A stretch of DNA of 64,000 nt. It comes from Streptomyces sp. V3I8 (GTDB taxonomy: Bacteria > Actinomycetota > Actinomycetes > Streptomycetales > Streptomycetaceae). Location of the stretch: positions 3,472,001 through 3,536,000 of the forward strand of contig NZ_JAUSZL010000002.1 in the NCBI RefSeq assembly GCF_030817535.1, given 5' to 3'. The position numbers and the translations under genes are program-made. Positions within the stretch are counted from its first letter, which is position 1, and every line of letters begins with the position of its first letter. Below are positions 35,011 through 43,071 of the stretch, piece by piece. A model generated the notes under the pieces. That model ran no database searches. It had not been told where the DNA came from and saw only the letters and a program-made list of their open reading frames with translations.

Positions 35011-36236
35011 GTCCGTGACACCGTCCCGCACGGCTCCGGTCCGGAGTCGTCGCCGATGTCCCGGCTGCGGTCGTACGGATCGACCGTGGGCCCGCTCGGG
35101 GGCGCGCTCGGGGGATCGGACCAGGCCGGCTCCGGGTGCAGGAAGCCGTCGTGCACGAAGCAGGCGGTGTTGGAGACGTCGTCGTCGTAGGAGACGACCG
35201 CCAGCCGGCCCGGGGTCACCCGGTACTTCGCCGGGTCGGACATCCGCAGGTCGATGATCCGGCGGACGATGGTGCGGGTCACCTCGGTGGAGTCCGGGTC
35301 GGCCGGGGCCAGCGCGTACACGAAGGTGTAGTCGGTGTGGATGTCCAGCGCCCCGTCCCGGCCCTCCTCGAAGGTCGTACGGCCACGGGTCTTGACCACG
35401 TCACCGACGAGCCGCACCTCGTCCCGGTCGAAGCGGGTGAACATGCGCAGCGGATCGCGGTCCTCGCCGGGCTTGCGCAGCCAGGACCTCAGATCGTCGA
35501 CCAGCTCCGGCTGCCTGGGGTCGAGCACCTCGTCCAGGACGGTCCCGGGGGTGCCGCCGAACAGCGTGCCGCGGTCGAGGTTCGCGTCGACCAGCAGGGT
35601 CCTGCTCCGTTCCAGGGCCCGGGCCACCTGGTCCTTCGAGAACGCGCCGACCGCCTTCGCCTCCGGCGGCACGATCCCGGCGGCGCCGTCGGCGTACCGC
35701 ACGGCCGGGGAGCCGGCGAACGGCTCCTCCAGGGTGGGCGTCCCGGGCACGGAGCCCGGCGCCGCGGTCTCGGGTGCGGTCTCCGCGGGCAGCAGAGGCA
35801 GGGACTGCGAGCCCGTACCGGGATCCGTACCGGAGTCCGTACCCGAACGCGTGCCGGAGTCCGTGCCGAAGGGGTCGCCCGGCAGCAGGGACGGCTTCAT
35901 CGCCACGACGGCCACCGCGACCGCGAGCACGACACCGATCGCGGTCCGCACCCTGCGGCGCCGGGCCCGGCGACCGTTCATGCCCTGCCCGTCGGGGACC
36001 GTGCGCCAGCCCTGGGGCAGCTCGCCGCGCGCCTCCTGCTGCCGCAGTCGCTCGGTCACCATGCGGGCGCGCGCGGACGGCTCCTTGGGCGCCCCGGAGG
36101 TCCGGATGTCCCGCTCGCTGTCCCGGACGAATTGCTCCCACACGTCGTCCGGCAGGGACTCCCCGAGTCCTTCCGGCTCCTCCGGCGGTTCCCCCGGCGA
36201 CCTCTCGGACGGCTTCTCGGACGGCTTCTCCCCCAC
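35007..36236 (-). CDS. Single-pass membrane protein, conserved hypothetical
   Basis: A 409-residue protein. Residues 1-95 are acidic and cytoplasmic (SLPDDVWEQFVRDSERDIRTS), there is one TM helix at about 98-115 (IGVVLAVAVAVVAM), then an extracytoplasmic part with a Gly/Thr/Asp repeat (GTDSGTRSGTDSGTDPGTG) and a conserved domain (190-370, VRLVGDVVKTRGRTTFEEG). GTG start at 36236. Coupled by a 4-bp overlap to the lipoprotein gene downstream, suggesting the two act together at the cell surface. No enzymatic motif. Confidence 0.78.
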   Translation of the reverse strand: MGEKPSEKPSERSPGEPPEEPEGLGESLPDDVWEQFVRDSERDIRTSGAPKEPSARARMVTERLRQQEARGELPQGWRTVPDGQGMNGRRARRRRVRTAIGVVLAVAVAVVAMKPSLLPGDPFGTDSGTRSGTDSGTDPGTGSQSLPLLPAETAPETAAPGSVPGTPTLEEPFAGSPAVRYADGAAGIVPPEAKAVGAFSKDQVARALERSRTLLVDANLDRGTLFGGTPGTVLDEVLDPRQPELVDDLRSWLRKPGEDRDPLRMFTRFDRDEVRLVGDVVKTRGRTTFEEGRDGALDIHTDYTFVYALAPADPDSTEVTRTIVRRIIDLRMSDPAKYRVTPGRLAVVSYDDDVSNTACFVHDGFLHPEPAWSDPPSAPPSGPTVDPYDRSRDIGDDSGPEPCGTVSRT

Positions 36237-36494
36237 GGCGCTCGCGCCCCTCCCCGATCGTCGGCCCCGACGGCCGACCGAGGGTCAGTTCTAAGCCGTG
36301 GGCACAGGAGTTCACAAGTCGGCCCCTCACGTGACCCAGCCCACATAAAAATTCTGTGAGTTCCAGGGCAACCCTTCACAGGGGTCACGGGTCTCACTTG
36401 CGCAACCCATGGCCACACCCGCGACCGCCACGCGGAGGCCTCCCTGGAAATCTCGCGTCGTGACACCGCGGCGCACCGGACTTTTGAGGTCTTC

Positions 36495-37517
36495 ATGAAG
36501 CTTCGCCGTGTCATGGCCGCTGCGGCCACGACCGCTGTCATAGCCCCGCTCGCGCTGCTGTCGGCCCCGGCCGCCTTCGCGACCGACCCGGAGCCCACCG
36601 GGACGGAGACCACGTCCGCGACGCCGACCGCCACCACCACCGAGACCGAGACCAGCGGTTCCGGCACGCCCACCGCGACGCCCACGACGACGCCGCCGAG
36701 CAGCGAGATCCCCTCGGGCACGCCGACCACGACCACGCCGCCGAGCGGCAGCGCGACGGCCACCGGGACGCCGAGCACGACGCCCGGGCCGTCCGAGGAG
36801 CCGGGCGACCCGGACGCCCCGTTCTGCGAGGACCTGGACGAGAACTACGGCGACGCCAAGGTCTCCGCGGACATCAAGGGCCTGCCGGGCAAGATCGTCG
36901 CGGGCGACGGCTTCCACGCCTTCAAGCTGGTCGTCACCAACGAGTCGAAGGCCGACATCGAGGGTGTCGCCTTCTACGCCGAGATCGAGAACTACGAGCT
37001 CGACGAGTCGAAGTTCCTGAGCCCGTACGTCACGCTGCAGTTCAAGAACACCGAGTCCGGCAAGTGGGAGCGGATCGGCGACGAGAACTGGGCCGGCAAC
37101 TACTTCTTCTACGTCGAGGAGCTGAAGGCCAAGGCGAGCGAGAAGGTCGACCTGCGCTTCAGCGTCGCCAAGGGCGCGCCGGTCGGCGACTCGTACTCCT
37201 TCGGCTCCGGTGCCTACCTGGACAGCGTCGAGGGCCAGGACTGTGTCGCCGAGGGCTGGGCGCAGTACGACTTCGAGGTCCTGAAGGCCGGTTCGGACAA
37301 CACGGACCCGGGTACGGCCACGCCGGACGAGGACGCCGACAAGGACCCGGTGAAGAAGCCGCAGGGCAACGTCTCCGAGCTGCCGACCGGAAGCCTCGCC
37401 GAGACCGGGTCCAGCTCCGCGCTGCCGACCGTCGGTCTCGTGGGCGGGGTCGCGCTCGTCGCCGGTGTGGGGGCCGTCGTCGTCGCCCGCCGCCGCAAGG
37501 CCGGCGCCGACGCGTAA
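36495..37517 (+). CDS. Sortase-anchored (LAETG) cell-wall surface protein
   Basis: A 340-residue surface protein. Signal peptide at 1-30 (MKLRRVMAAAATTAVIAPLA ... AFA), then a Thr/Pro/Ser-rich stalk (31-105), a beta-rich domain of about 170 residues (GDAKVSADIKGLPGKIVAGDG), another Asp/Pro linker, and the sorting signal LAETG at about 300-304 followed by a hydrophobic helix and RRRKAGADA. LAxTG is the class E sortase motif of Streptomyces, as in the chaplins. ATG at 36495, ribosome binding site GAGG. The 258-bp region upstream holds its promoter, not read with confidence. Confidence 0.93.
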   Translation: MKLRRVMAAAATTAVIAPLALLSAPAAFATDPEPTGTETTSATPTATTTETETSGSGTPTATPTTTPPSSEIPSGTPTTTTPPSGSATATGTPSTTPGPSEEPGDPDAPFCEDLDENYGDAKVSADIKGLPGKIVAGDGFHAFKLVVTNESKADIEGVAFYAEIENYELDESKFLSPYVTLQFKNTESGKWERIGDENWAGNYFFYVEELKAKASEKVDLRFSVAKGAPVGDSYSFGSGAYLDSVEGQDCVAEGWAQYDFEVLKAGSDNTDPGTATPDEDADKDPVKKPQGNVSELPTGSLAETGSSSALPTVGLVGGVALVAGVGAVVVARRRKAGADA

Positions 37518-37623
37518 CTCCCGCCGGGGGTGCGGATCGCGGCTGCGGGCCCGGTGGGAGCCGGGCCCGTGGTTCTCCGCATTCCTGGAAGGGGCCTGCT
37601 CCGCACGCCCCGTGCACGACGTG

Positions 37624-37655
37624 AGGACCTGCGCTCGGAGGGGGGCGCAGGTCCT
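37624..37655 (+). terminator. Terminator of the LAETG surface protein gene
   Basis: An 11-bp perfect stem (37624-37634 with 37645-37655), 10-nt loop, followed by TCGCCTTT. It lies 107 bp after the stop. Confidence 0.75.
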
Positions 37656-37658
37656 TCG

Positions 37659-37728
37659 CCTTTCCGCGGGTCCCTTTCCGCGGGTCCCTTTCCACGGACT
37701 CCTTTCCGCGGGCCCCTTTCCACGGACT
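37659..37728. repeat. Five tandem 14-bp repeats (CCTTTCCRCGGRYY)
   Basis: Units at 37659, 37673, 37687, 37701 and 37715. Copies 1, 2 and 4 read CCTTTCCGCGGGTC or GGGCC; copies 3 and 5 read CCTTTCCACGGACT. The alternation (types A, A, B, A, B) suggests unit-pair duplication. The array lies between convergent genes, right after a terminator. Confidence 0.92.
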
Positions 37729-37756
37729 CCTCCGGAAGGCTGCTTCCTTCAGGGGA

Positions 37757-39595
37757 TCACTTCTTCGGGGGCATCGCCGGCATCCCGAGGAAGGGGAGCC
37801 TCAGGGCGCCGAAGGCGGTCGCGGGGACCGCCGGGGAGAGGGGCGCCACCGGCTTCAGGCGTTCGTATGCCGCGCCCTGTGCCGGACGCGGGTCCGCCTC
37901 GCCCTTGTTGGGCCAGTACGACATCGCGCGCTCGGCCTGTGCGGTGATGGTCAGGGACGGGTTCACGCCCAGGTTCGCCGAGACCGCGGCGCCGTCGACG
38001 ACGGAGATGCCCGGGTGCCCGTACAGCCGGTGGTAGGGGTCGATGACGCCCTCGTCCGCGGACGCGCCGATCGGGCAGCCGCCGAGGAAGTGGGCGGTCA
38101 GCGGCATGCCCATCAGCTCGCCGACGTTCGAGCCCGCGAAGCCGTTGATCTCGGCGGCTATCGCCGACGCGCCCTCCGAAGCGGCCCTGATCTGCTTCGG
38201 GTTGGGGGCGCCGTGCCCCTGCCGTGCCGTCAGCAGGCCCTTGCCCGCGCCCTTCGGTTTCAGGTATGTCGTCAGGGAGTTGTCGAGGGACTGCATCACC
38301 AGGCCGATGATGGTCCGCTCCGACCAGCGGCGGTTGGAGAGCGAACGGGCCGTGCGGCTGGGGTGCCGCACCGCGTTGAGCAGCCAGGCGAGGAACCTCG
38401 ACGAGCCCTCCGTGTACGGGACCTGGAGGATCGACAGGCTGCCCATCGAGTTCGAGCCCCTGCCGTAACGGACCGGTTCGATGTGGGTGTTGGCGTCCGG
38501 GTGGATCGAGGAGGTGATCGCGACCCCGCGCGTGAAGTCGACCTTCGCCTCGCCGGTGGCCTTGCGGTAGCGCCGGTCGTCGGTCTGCGCGCCGACCAGG
38601 GCCTCGGAGTTCGTACGGGTCAGCTCGCCCAGCCTGCCCGACACGTGCGGCAGCCGGCCGCTCGCCTTCATGCGGTGCAGCAGGGTCTGCGTGCCGTACG
38701 TACCGGCCGCCAGGACCACCCGGCGGGCCGTGAGGACGCGCCCCTCGGCCTGGCGTCCTCCGCCCTGACGTCCTTCACCCTTGCGTCCTCCGCCCCTGCG
38801 GCCTCCGCTCCTGCGGCCGCGGTCCGTCGGGAGCGTCGTGACGGCGTAGCCGCCCCGCGAGTCGTCCGTGACGGACACGACGGTCGTCAGCGGGTGGACG
38901 ACCGCGCCCGCCTTCTCGGCGAGGTACAGGTAGTTCTCGTTGAGGGTGTTCTTCGCGCCGTGCCGGCAGCCCGTCATGCACTCGCCGCACTCGGCGCACG
39001 CCCTGCGGGCCGGGCCGGCGCCGCCGAAGTACGGGTCGTCGGCCTGCTCTCCCGGCCGCGCCCTCGCGGTGCCGTCGGCGTCCTGGCCGTCACCGAAGAA
39101 GACGCCGACCGGCGCCATGTGGAAGGTGTCGCCCACGCCCATCCGCCGGGCCGCCGCCTTCAGGTGGACGTCCGACGGGGTCATGGTCGGGTTCAGCCGC
39201 ACGCCGAGCATGCGCTGGGCCTGGTCGTAGTACGGCTTCAGCTCCCCCTCCCAGTCGGTGATGTCCTTCCACTGCGGGTCCTCGAAGAACGGCTTCGGCG
39301 GTACGTAGAGGGTGTTGGCGTAGTTGAGGGAGCCGCCGCCCACGCCCGCGCCCGCGAGCACCATGACGTTGCCGAGGAGGTGGATGCGCTGGAGGCCGTA
39401 CATGCCGAGCTTCGGCGCCCAGAGGTAGTTCTTGAGGTCCCAGGAGTTCTTGGGCAGCGTCTCGCGGGTGAAGCGGCGGCCGGCCTCCAGGACGCCGACG
39501 CGGTAGCCCTTCTCCGTCAGGCGCAGGGCGGTGACGGATCCGCCGAAACCGGAACCCACGACGATGACGTCGTAGTCGTACGTGTCCTGCGGCAC
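37757..39595 (-). CDS. GMC-family FAD oxidoreductase (cholesterol-oxidase-like) with Cys-rich motif
   Basis: A 612-residue flavoenzyme. FAD-binding GxGxxG in DVIVVGSGFGGSVTALRLTE (residues 8-27), the GMC signature NVMVLAGAGVGGGSLNYANT, and a C-terminal GMC_oxred_C with the catalytic His/Asn region (TAHFLGGCPIGASADEGVID). An unusual CAECGECMTGC motif with ferredoxin-like spacing lies near residue 200, and a Gly/Arg-rich insertion (RRSGGRRGGGRKGEGRQGGG) follows at about 258. GTG at 39595 with GAGGAG upstream. Followed on the same strand by nothing; upstream lies the succinate-semialdehyde dehydrogenase, a likely operon partner. Confidence 0.9.
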   Translation of the reverse strand: MPQDTYDYDVIVVGSGFGGSVTALRLTEKGYRVGVLEAGRRFTRETLPKNSWDLKNYLWAPKLGMYGLQRIHLLGNVMVLAGAGVGGGSLNYANTLYVPPKPFFEDPQWKDITDWEGELKPYYDQAQRMLGVRLNPTMTPSDVHLKAAARRMGVGDTFHMAPVGVFFGDGQDADGTARARPGEQADDPYFGGAGPARRACAECGECMTGCRHGAKNTLNENYLYLAEKAGAVVHPLTTVVSVTDDSRGGYAVTTLPTDRGRRSGGRRGGGRKGEGRQGGGRQAEGRVLTARRVVLAAGTYGTQTLLHRMKASGRLPHVSGRLGELTRTNSEALVGAQTDDRRYRKATGEAKVDFTRGVAITSSIHPDANTHIEPVRYGRGSNSMGSLSILQVPYTEGSSRFLAWLLNAVRHPSRTARSLSNRRWSERTIIGLVMQSLDNSLTTYLKPKGAGKGLLTARQGHGAPNPKQIRAASEGASAIAAEINGFAGSNVGELMGMPLTAHFLGGCPIGASADEGVIDPYHRLYGHPGISVVDGAAVSANLGVNPSLTITAQAERAMSYWPNKGEADPRPAQGAAYERLKPVAPLSPAVPATAFGALRLPFLGMPAMPPKK

Positions 39596-39629
39596 GGTGC
39601 TCCTCGTTGAGTGTGCGTGCGGGTGATTC

Positions 39630-39660
39630 GTGGTTGCTCGCGCAGTTCCCCGGCGCCCCT
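39630..39660. repeat. Dispersed Streptomyces palindromic unit, copy 2
   Basis: In reverse orientation, GCGCAGTTCCCCGGCGCCCC matches the intergenic element also seen at 16926 and near 46690. It fills the 77-bp gap between the GMC oxidoreductase and the dehydrogenase. Confidence 0.55.
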
Positions 39661-39672
39661 TGCGGGGGGCTC

Positions 39673-41298
39673 CTAACGGAAGCGGAGTGTCTTCATCAGG
39701 CGGAGGCTGCGGGTCATGAAGGCCGCGTACTTCTCGTCGGTCATGCCCAGGGACGGGGCCATCGGCAGCAGGCGCTGCCGGGCGACCGTCTGGGCCTCCG
39801 TGTACTTGAGAATGCCCTCGGAGCCGTGGCGGCGGCCGAGGCCGGAGTCCTTCATGCCGCCCATCGGCGACTGGACGCTGCCGTACGCGGGTCCGTAGCC
39901 CTCGTTGATGTTGACCGTTCCGGTGCGCAGCCGGGCCGCGACCTCGGCGCCGCGGCGGCCGTCCTTCGTCCAGACCGACGAGTTGAGGCCGTACGCCGTG
40001 GCGTTCGCGGCCTCGATCACCTCGTCCTCGTCGGTGAAGCGGTAGACCGAGACGACCGGGCCGAAGGTCTCCTCGCCGCACACCGCCATCGGCGCCTCGA
40101 CGCCGTCGAGGATCGTCGGCTCGAAGAAGTACGGGCCGACGTCCGGGCGCGCGACACCGCCCGCGACGACCGTCGCCCCCTTGGCGACGGCCTCCTCCAC
40201 GTGCCGGGTCACGGTCTCCAGCTGGCGCTCGCCGACCAGCGAGCCCATGTCGGCGCCGTACGCGAGGGACGTGCCGAGCCGCATCGCCCTGGTCCGCGCG
40301 GCGAACCGCGCCAGGAACGCGTCCGCGACCGACGCGTGGACGTACAGCCGCTCGATGCTGATGCACAGCTGCCCGGCCGACGAGAAGCAGGCGCGGACCG
40401 CGCCGGCCGCCGCCCGCTCGATGTCGGCGTCCGCCAGGACCAGCATGGCGTTCTTGCCGCCGAGTTCGAGGGAGACACCGACCAGCCGGGCCGCCGCGCC
40501 CCGGGCGACCTCGCGGCCCGTCCGGGTGGAACCGGTGAAGGAGACGTAGTCGGCGTGCTTGACGACCTCCGGGCCGACGACGGGTCCCTCGCCGAGGACG
40601 ACCTGGAAGACATCGGCCGGCAGGCCCGCCTCGATCAGCAGGTCACGGGCCCACAGGGCGGTGAGGCAGGTCTCGGTGTCGGGCTTCATCACGACGGCGT
40701 TGCCCGCGACGAAGGCCGGCAGCGCGTCGCCGACGGACAGCTCCAGCGGATAGTTCCAGGGGGCGATCTGACCGACGACACCGCGCGGGTGGCGCAGCTC
40801 GGTGACCTTGGTGAGGGCCGGCATGGCGCCCGCGTGCCGCTTGGGGCGCAGGTAGAAGGGGGCCCGGCGGCCGTAGTGGCGGGCCGCGACGGCGACCGCC
40901 TGGACCTCCTCGTGCGCGTGCAGGCGGGCCTTGCCGGTCTCCAGCTGGATCAGGTCCAGCACCTCGGCCTGACGGGCCAGCACGAGGTCGTGGAAGCGCA
41001 GGAGGACCGCCGCGCGCTGCCTGACCGGGGTCTGCGCCCAGACGGCCTGGGCCGCGCGGGCCCGCTCGTAGGCCAGCGCCACGTCCTCGGGGCCGGACTC
41101 GGGCAGGTCGGCCAGCTTCTCGCCGGTGAACGGGGTGTGGTTCGCGGTGCGGCCCGAGCCGACCACGCCACGCGTGAGCTGGGCGATCAGCTCCGGCGTG
41201 ACCACGTCGGCAGCCGTGCGGGCGCCTTCGGGTGCGGGCGCGAGAGGGTTGGTGCCGGTCTTTTCCGGGGCCTGTGCCGGGGCCTGCGAGTCCGTCAT
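39673..41298 (-). CDS. Succinate-semialdehyde dehydrogenase (NADP+), aldehyde dehydrogenase superfamily
   Basis: A 541-residue ALDH. Conserved blocks: APWNYPLELSVGDALPAFVAGN (cofactor site), FTGSTRTGREVA, the general-base Glu in SLELGGKNAMLVLADAD, and the catalytic Cys in FSSAGQLCISIERLYV. The C-terminal EETFGPVVSVYRF and YGLNSSVWTKD are typical. Subfamily assignment to succinate-semialdehyde dehydrogenase is by overall resemblance and not decisive. ATG at 41298. Preceded by three consecutive palindromes, which may be operators or the terminator of the upstream lipid-kinase gene. Confidence 0.88.
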   Translation of the reverse strand: MTDSQAPAQAPEKTGTNPLAPAPEGARTAADVVTPELIAQLTRGVVGSGRTANHTPFTGEKLADLPESGPEDVALAYERARAAQAVWAQTPVRQRAAVLLRFHDLVLARQAEVLDLIQLETGKARLHAHEEVQAVAVAARHYGRRAPFYLRPKRHAGAMPALTKVTELRHPRGVVGQIAPWNYPLELSVGDALPAFVAGNAVVMKPDTETCLTALWARDLLIEAGLPADVFQVVLGEGPVVGPEVVKHADYVSFTGSTRTGREVARGAAARLVGVSLELGGKNAMLVLADADIERAAAGAVRACFSSAGQLCISIERLYVHASVADAFLARFAARTRAMRLGTSLAYGADMGSLVGERQLETVTRHVEEAVAKGATVVAGGVARPDVGPYFFEPTILDGVEAPMAVCGEETFGPVVSVYRFTDEDEVIEAANATAYGLNSSVWTKDGRRGAEVAARLRTGTVNINEGYGPAYGSVQSPMGGMKDSGLGRRHGSEGILKYTEAQTVARQRLLPMAPSLGMTDEKYAAFMTRSLRLMKTLRFR

Positions 41299-41368
41299 GA
41301 GCCGCAGGGTATGCCCGCCCGCGCTCTTTGGGTACCCGTCGGTAACAGGGTTTCACCGACTGCACACA

Positions 41369-41432
41369 CGCTGCCAGTGATCACTGGCAGCGAATGCCCT
41401 GATCAGGGCATTGTCCGGCGCATCACCGGACA
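41369..41432. promoter_or_regulatory. Three abutting palindromes upstream of the succinate-semialdehyde dehydrogenase
   Basis: 41369-41392 is a perfect 24-bp palindrome centred on TGATCA. 41393-41412 is a perfect 20-bp palindrome (AATGCCCTGATCAGGGCATT), again centred on TGATCA. 41412-41418 with 41426-41432 is TGTCCGG-N7-CCGGACA. The three occupy 64 bp with no gap, 70 bp before the dehydrogenase start. Perfect two-fold symmetry with no loop is more like protein operators than RNA hairpins, though termination of the upstream gene is possible. Confidence 0.7.
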
Positions 41433-41501
41433 GTCGGGGCTCCTCGACCGCGACGTCCTCGCTCATGCCCCACAGCCACCGTGCGGGGGGACTCGTCGGC
41501 G

Positions 41502-42935
41502 TCAGGCGGTGGGCGGTGTCCGGTTCTCCGGCGGGCCCGCCTGCGCGGGCAGGGTCCGCTGCCTGGGCAGGGCGGTACGGCCCACCGCCGCCGCGAGCTT
41601 GCGCAGCCGGCGCCAGTCCAGGGGCGGCTTGGTCTCCGGGACGCCCGGCCGGTTCCCGGGGACGCGCACGCGCAGGGCACCGGGCTCGATCCGGCACCGT
41701 ACCGGCGTGGGCAGGACGAGCGCCTCGCCGTCCACACCGACCTCGATCTCGGCGCGGTCGGCGTCCACGATCACCTCGCGGGCGGTCAGCACCGTGAGTC
41801 CGGTGGAGTGCCGGCCCAGCAGCAGGCCGGCGGCCTCGGCGGCGTTCGTGACCGTGACACCCAGGACGCCGAGCACCCCGGACTCCAGCCGCTCGCGGTA
41901 GCCCAGCCCTGCCGGATCGTCCATGCGGTACGGGTTGTTGCTCACCAGGAGGGCCTGGGGCGCGTCGATCACGGCCGTTCCGGCCGTGCCGGCCGTGCCG
42001 GCTGTTTCGGCGCCCTCCACCCGGGCGGTCAGCCGCGGCCCCCGCTGGTGCGTGAGCAGCTCGGGCAGCAGCTCCAGCGTCGTACGGACCTTGTCGTCAC
42101 GGTACTCGGGGCTCTGCACGACCACCGCGTACGCCCCGAACGAGGCATTGTTGACGAAGGGGTGGGTGTCGGCGAAGCCGAGGTCGACGTGGAGCTCGAC
42201 GCCCTCGTCGGTGAGCGCGTCGAGGCTCGCCGCCGGGTCGCTCCGGTCCAGCCCCAGGTCCATGGCGAAGTGGTTGCGGGTGCCGGCGCTGACGACGAGG
42301 AACGGCACGTCGTGCTCCGCGGCGACGGCGGCGACGAGCGCCTGCGTGCCGTCCCCGCCTGCGACGCCGAGCAGATCGGCGCCGTCCGCGACGGCCTGCC
42401 GGGCGAGTTCCGTCACGTCCTCCCAGTTCCCGGGGTCGAGCAGGTGGACGCGCGCGCCGAGCTTCTCGGCCTTCTCCTTCAGCCCGAACCGCTCGACCTT
42501 CCCGTCCCCGGAGCGCGGGTTCATGATCAGGAAGGGCCGGTCGGGTGCCGGGGTGTGGTGCTCGGGCACGGTCACGGTGTGCGATCTGGTGCTGCTGAGC
42601 GCGAACTTCCCGGCCCAGACGGCGCATCCCCACAGCGCCAGGGAGACGGTCACGACCCACAGCAGGTTCTCCGCGGCGAAGAACCAGACGACCGCGGTGG
42701 GCGTGGCGACCGCCAGGGCCACGGCCGCCGCGCGGGCCGGTCCCCGCAGGGTCAGCACCCACCACAGCGCGGCCACCGTCACCGCCGTGCCCAGCACTCC
42801 GACCGTGACGAGCAGCAGGCTCTGGACCCTCGCGTACCCGAGCGGCAGCAGCACCGCGACGCCGCCGGCGGTCAGGGCGCCGCGCGCCGCCCACCGCTGC
42901 CGGGTGTGTGCCCGTCCGTCAAGATCCAGACTCAC
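41502..42935 (-). CDS. Diacylglycerol kinase/LCB kinase-like membrane protein
   Basis: A 477-residue protein. N-terminal TM helices (about 20-110, LTAGGVAVLLPLGYARV, LLVTVGVLGTAVTVAALWW) are followed by a DAGK catalytic domain from about 135: FLIMNPRSGDGKVE, the glycine loop VAGGDGTQALVAAV, and FLVVSAGTRNHFAMDLGLD. The GGDGT motif binds ATP. Family members phosphorylate diacylglycerol or sphingoid bases. The GTG at 42935 (MSLDLDG) has AGAGG at suitable spacing; GTG at 42944 is an alternative. Sits upstream of the dehydrogenase on the same strand. Confidence 0.9.
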   Translation of the reverse strand: MSLDLDGRAHTRQRWAARGALTAGGVAVLLPLGYARVQSLLLVTVGVLGTAVTVAALWWVLTLRGPARAAAVALAVATPTAVVWFFAAENLLWVVTVSLALWGCAVWAGKFALSSTRSHTVTVPEHHTPAPDRPFLIMNPRSGDGKVERFGLKEKAEKLGARVHLLDPGNWEDVTELARQAVADGADLLGVAGGDGTQALVAAVAAEHDVPFLVVSAGTRNHFAMDLGLDRSDPAASLDALTDEGVELHVDLGFADTHPFVNNASFGAYAVVVQSPEYRDDKVRTTLELLPELLTHQRGPRLTARVEGAETAGTAGTAGTAVIDAPQALLVSNNPYRMDDPAGLGYRERLESGVLGVLGVTVTNAAEAAGLLLGRHSTGLTVLTAREVIVDADRAEIEVGVDGEALVLPTPVRCRIEPGALRVRVPGNRPGVPETKPPLDWRRLRKLAAAVGRTALPRQRTLPAQAGPPENRTPPTA

Positions 42936-43071
42936 GCCCGCCACCTCTCCCTGTCCGAAGGCAGCAGTATGCCCCCCGGAAGGCGGTACGGCGTTCCGGT
43001 TCCGGCCCGGCAGGGGCGGGGGCAGGGGCAGAGGCGGAGGTGGGGGCGGAGGCTCGGACTCGGGCCCGGAC

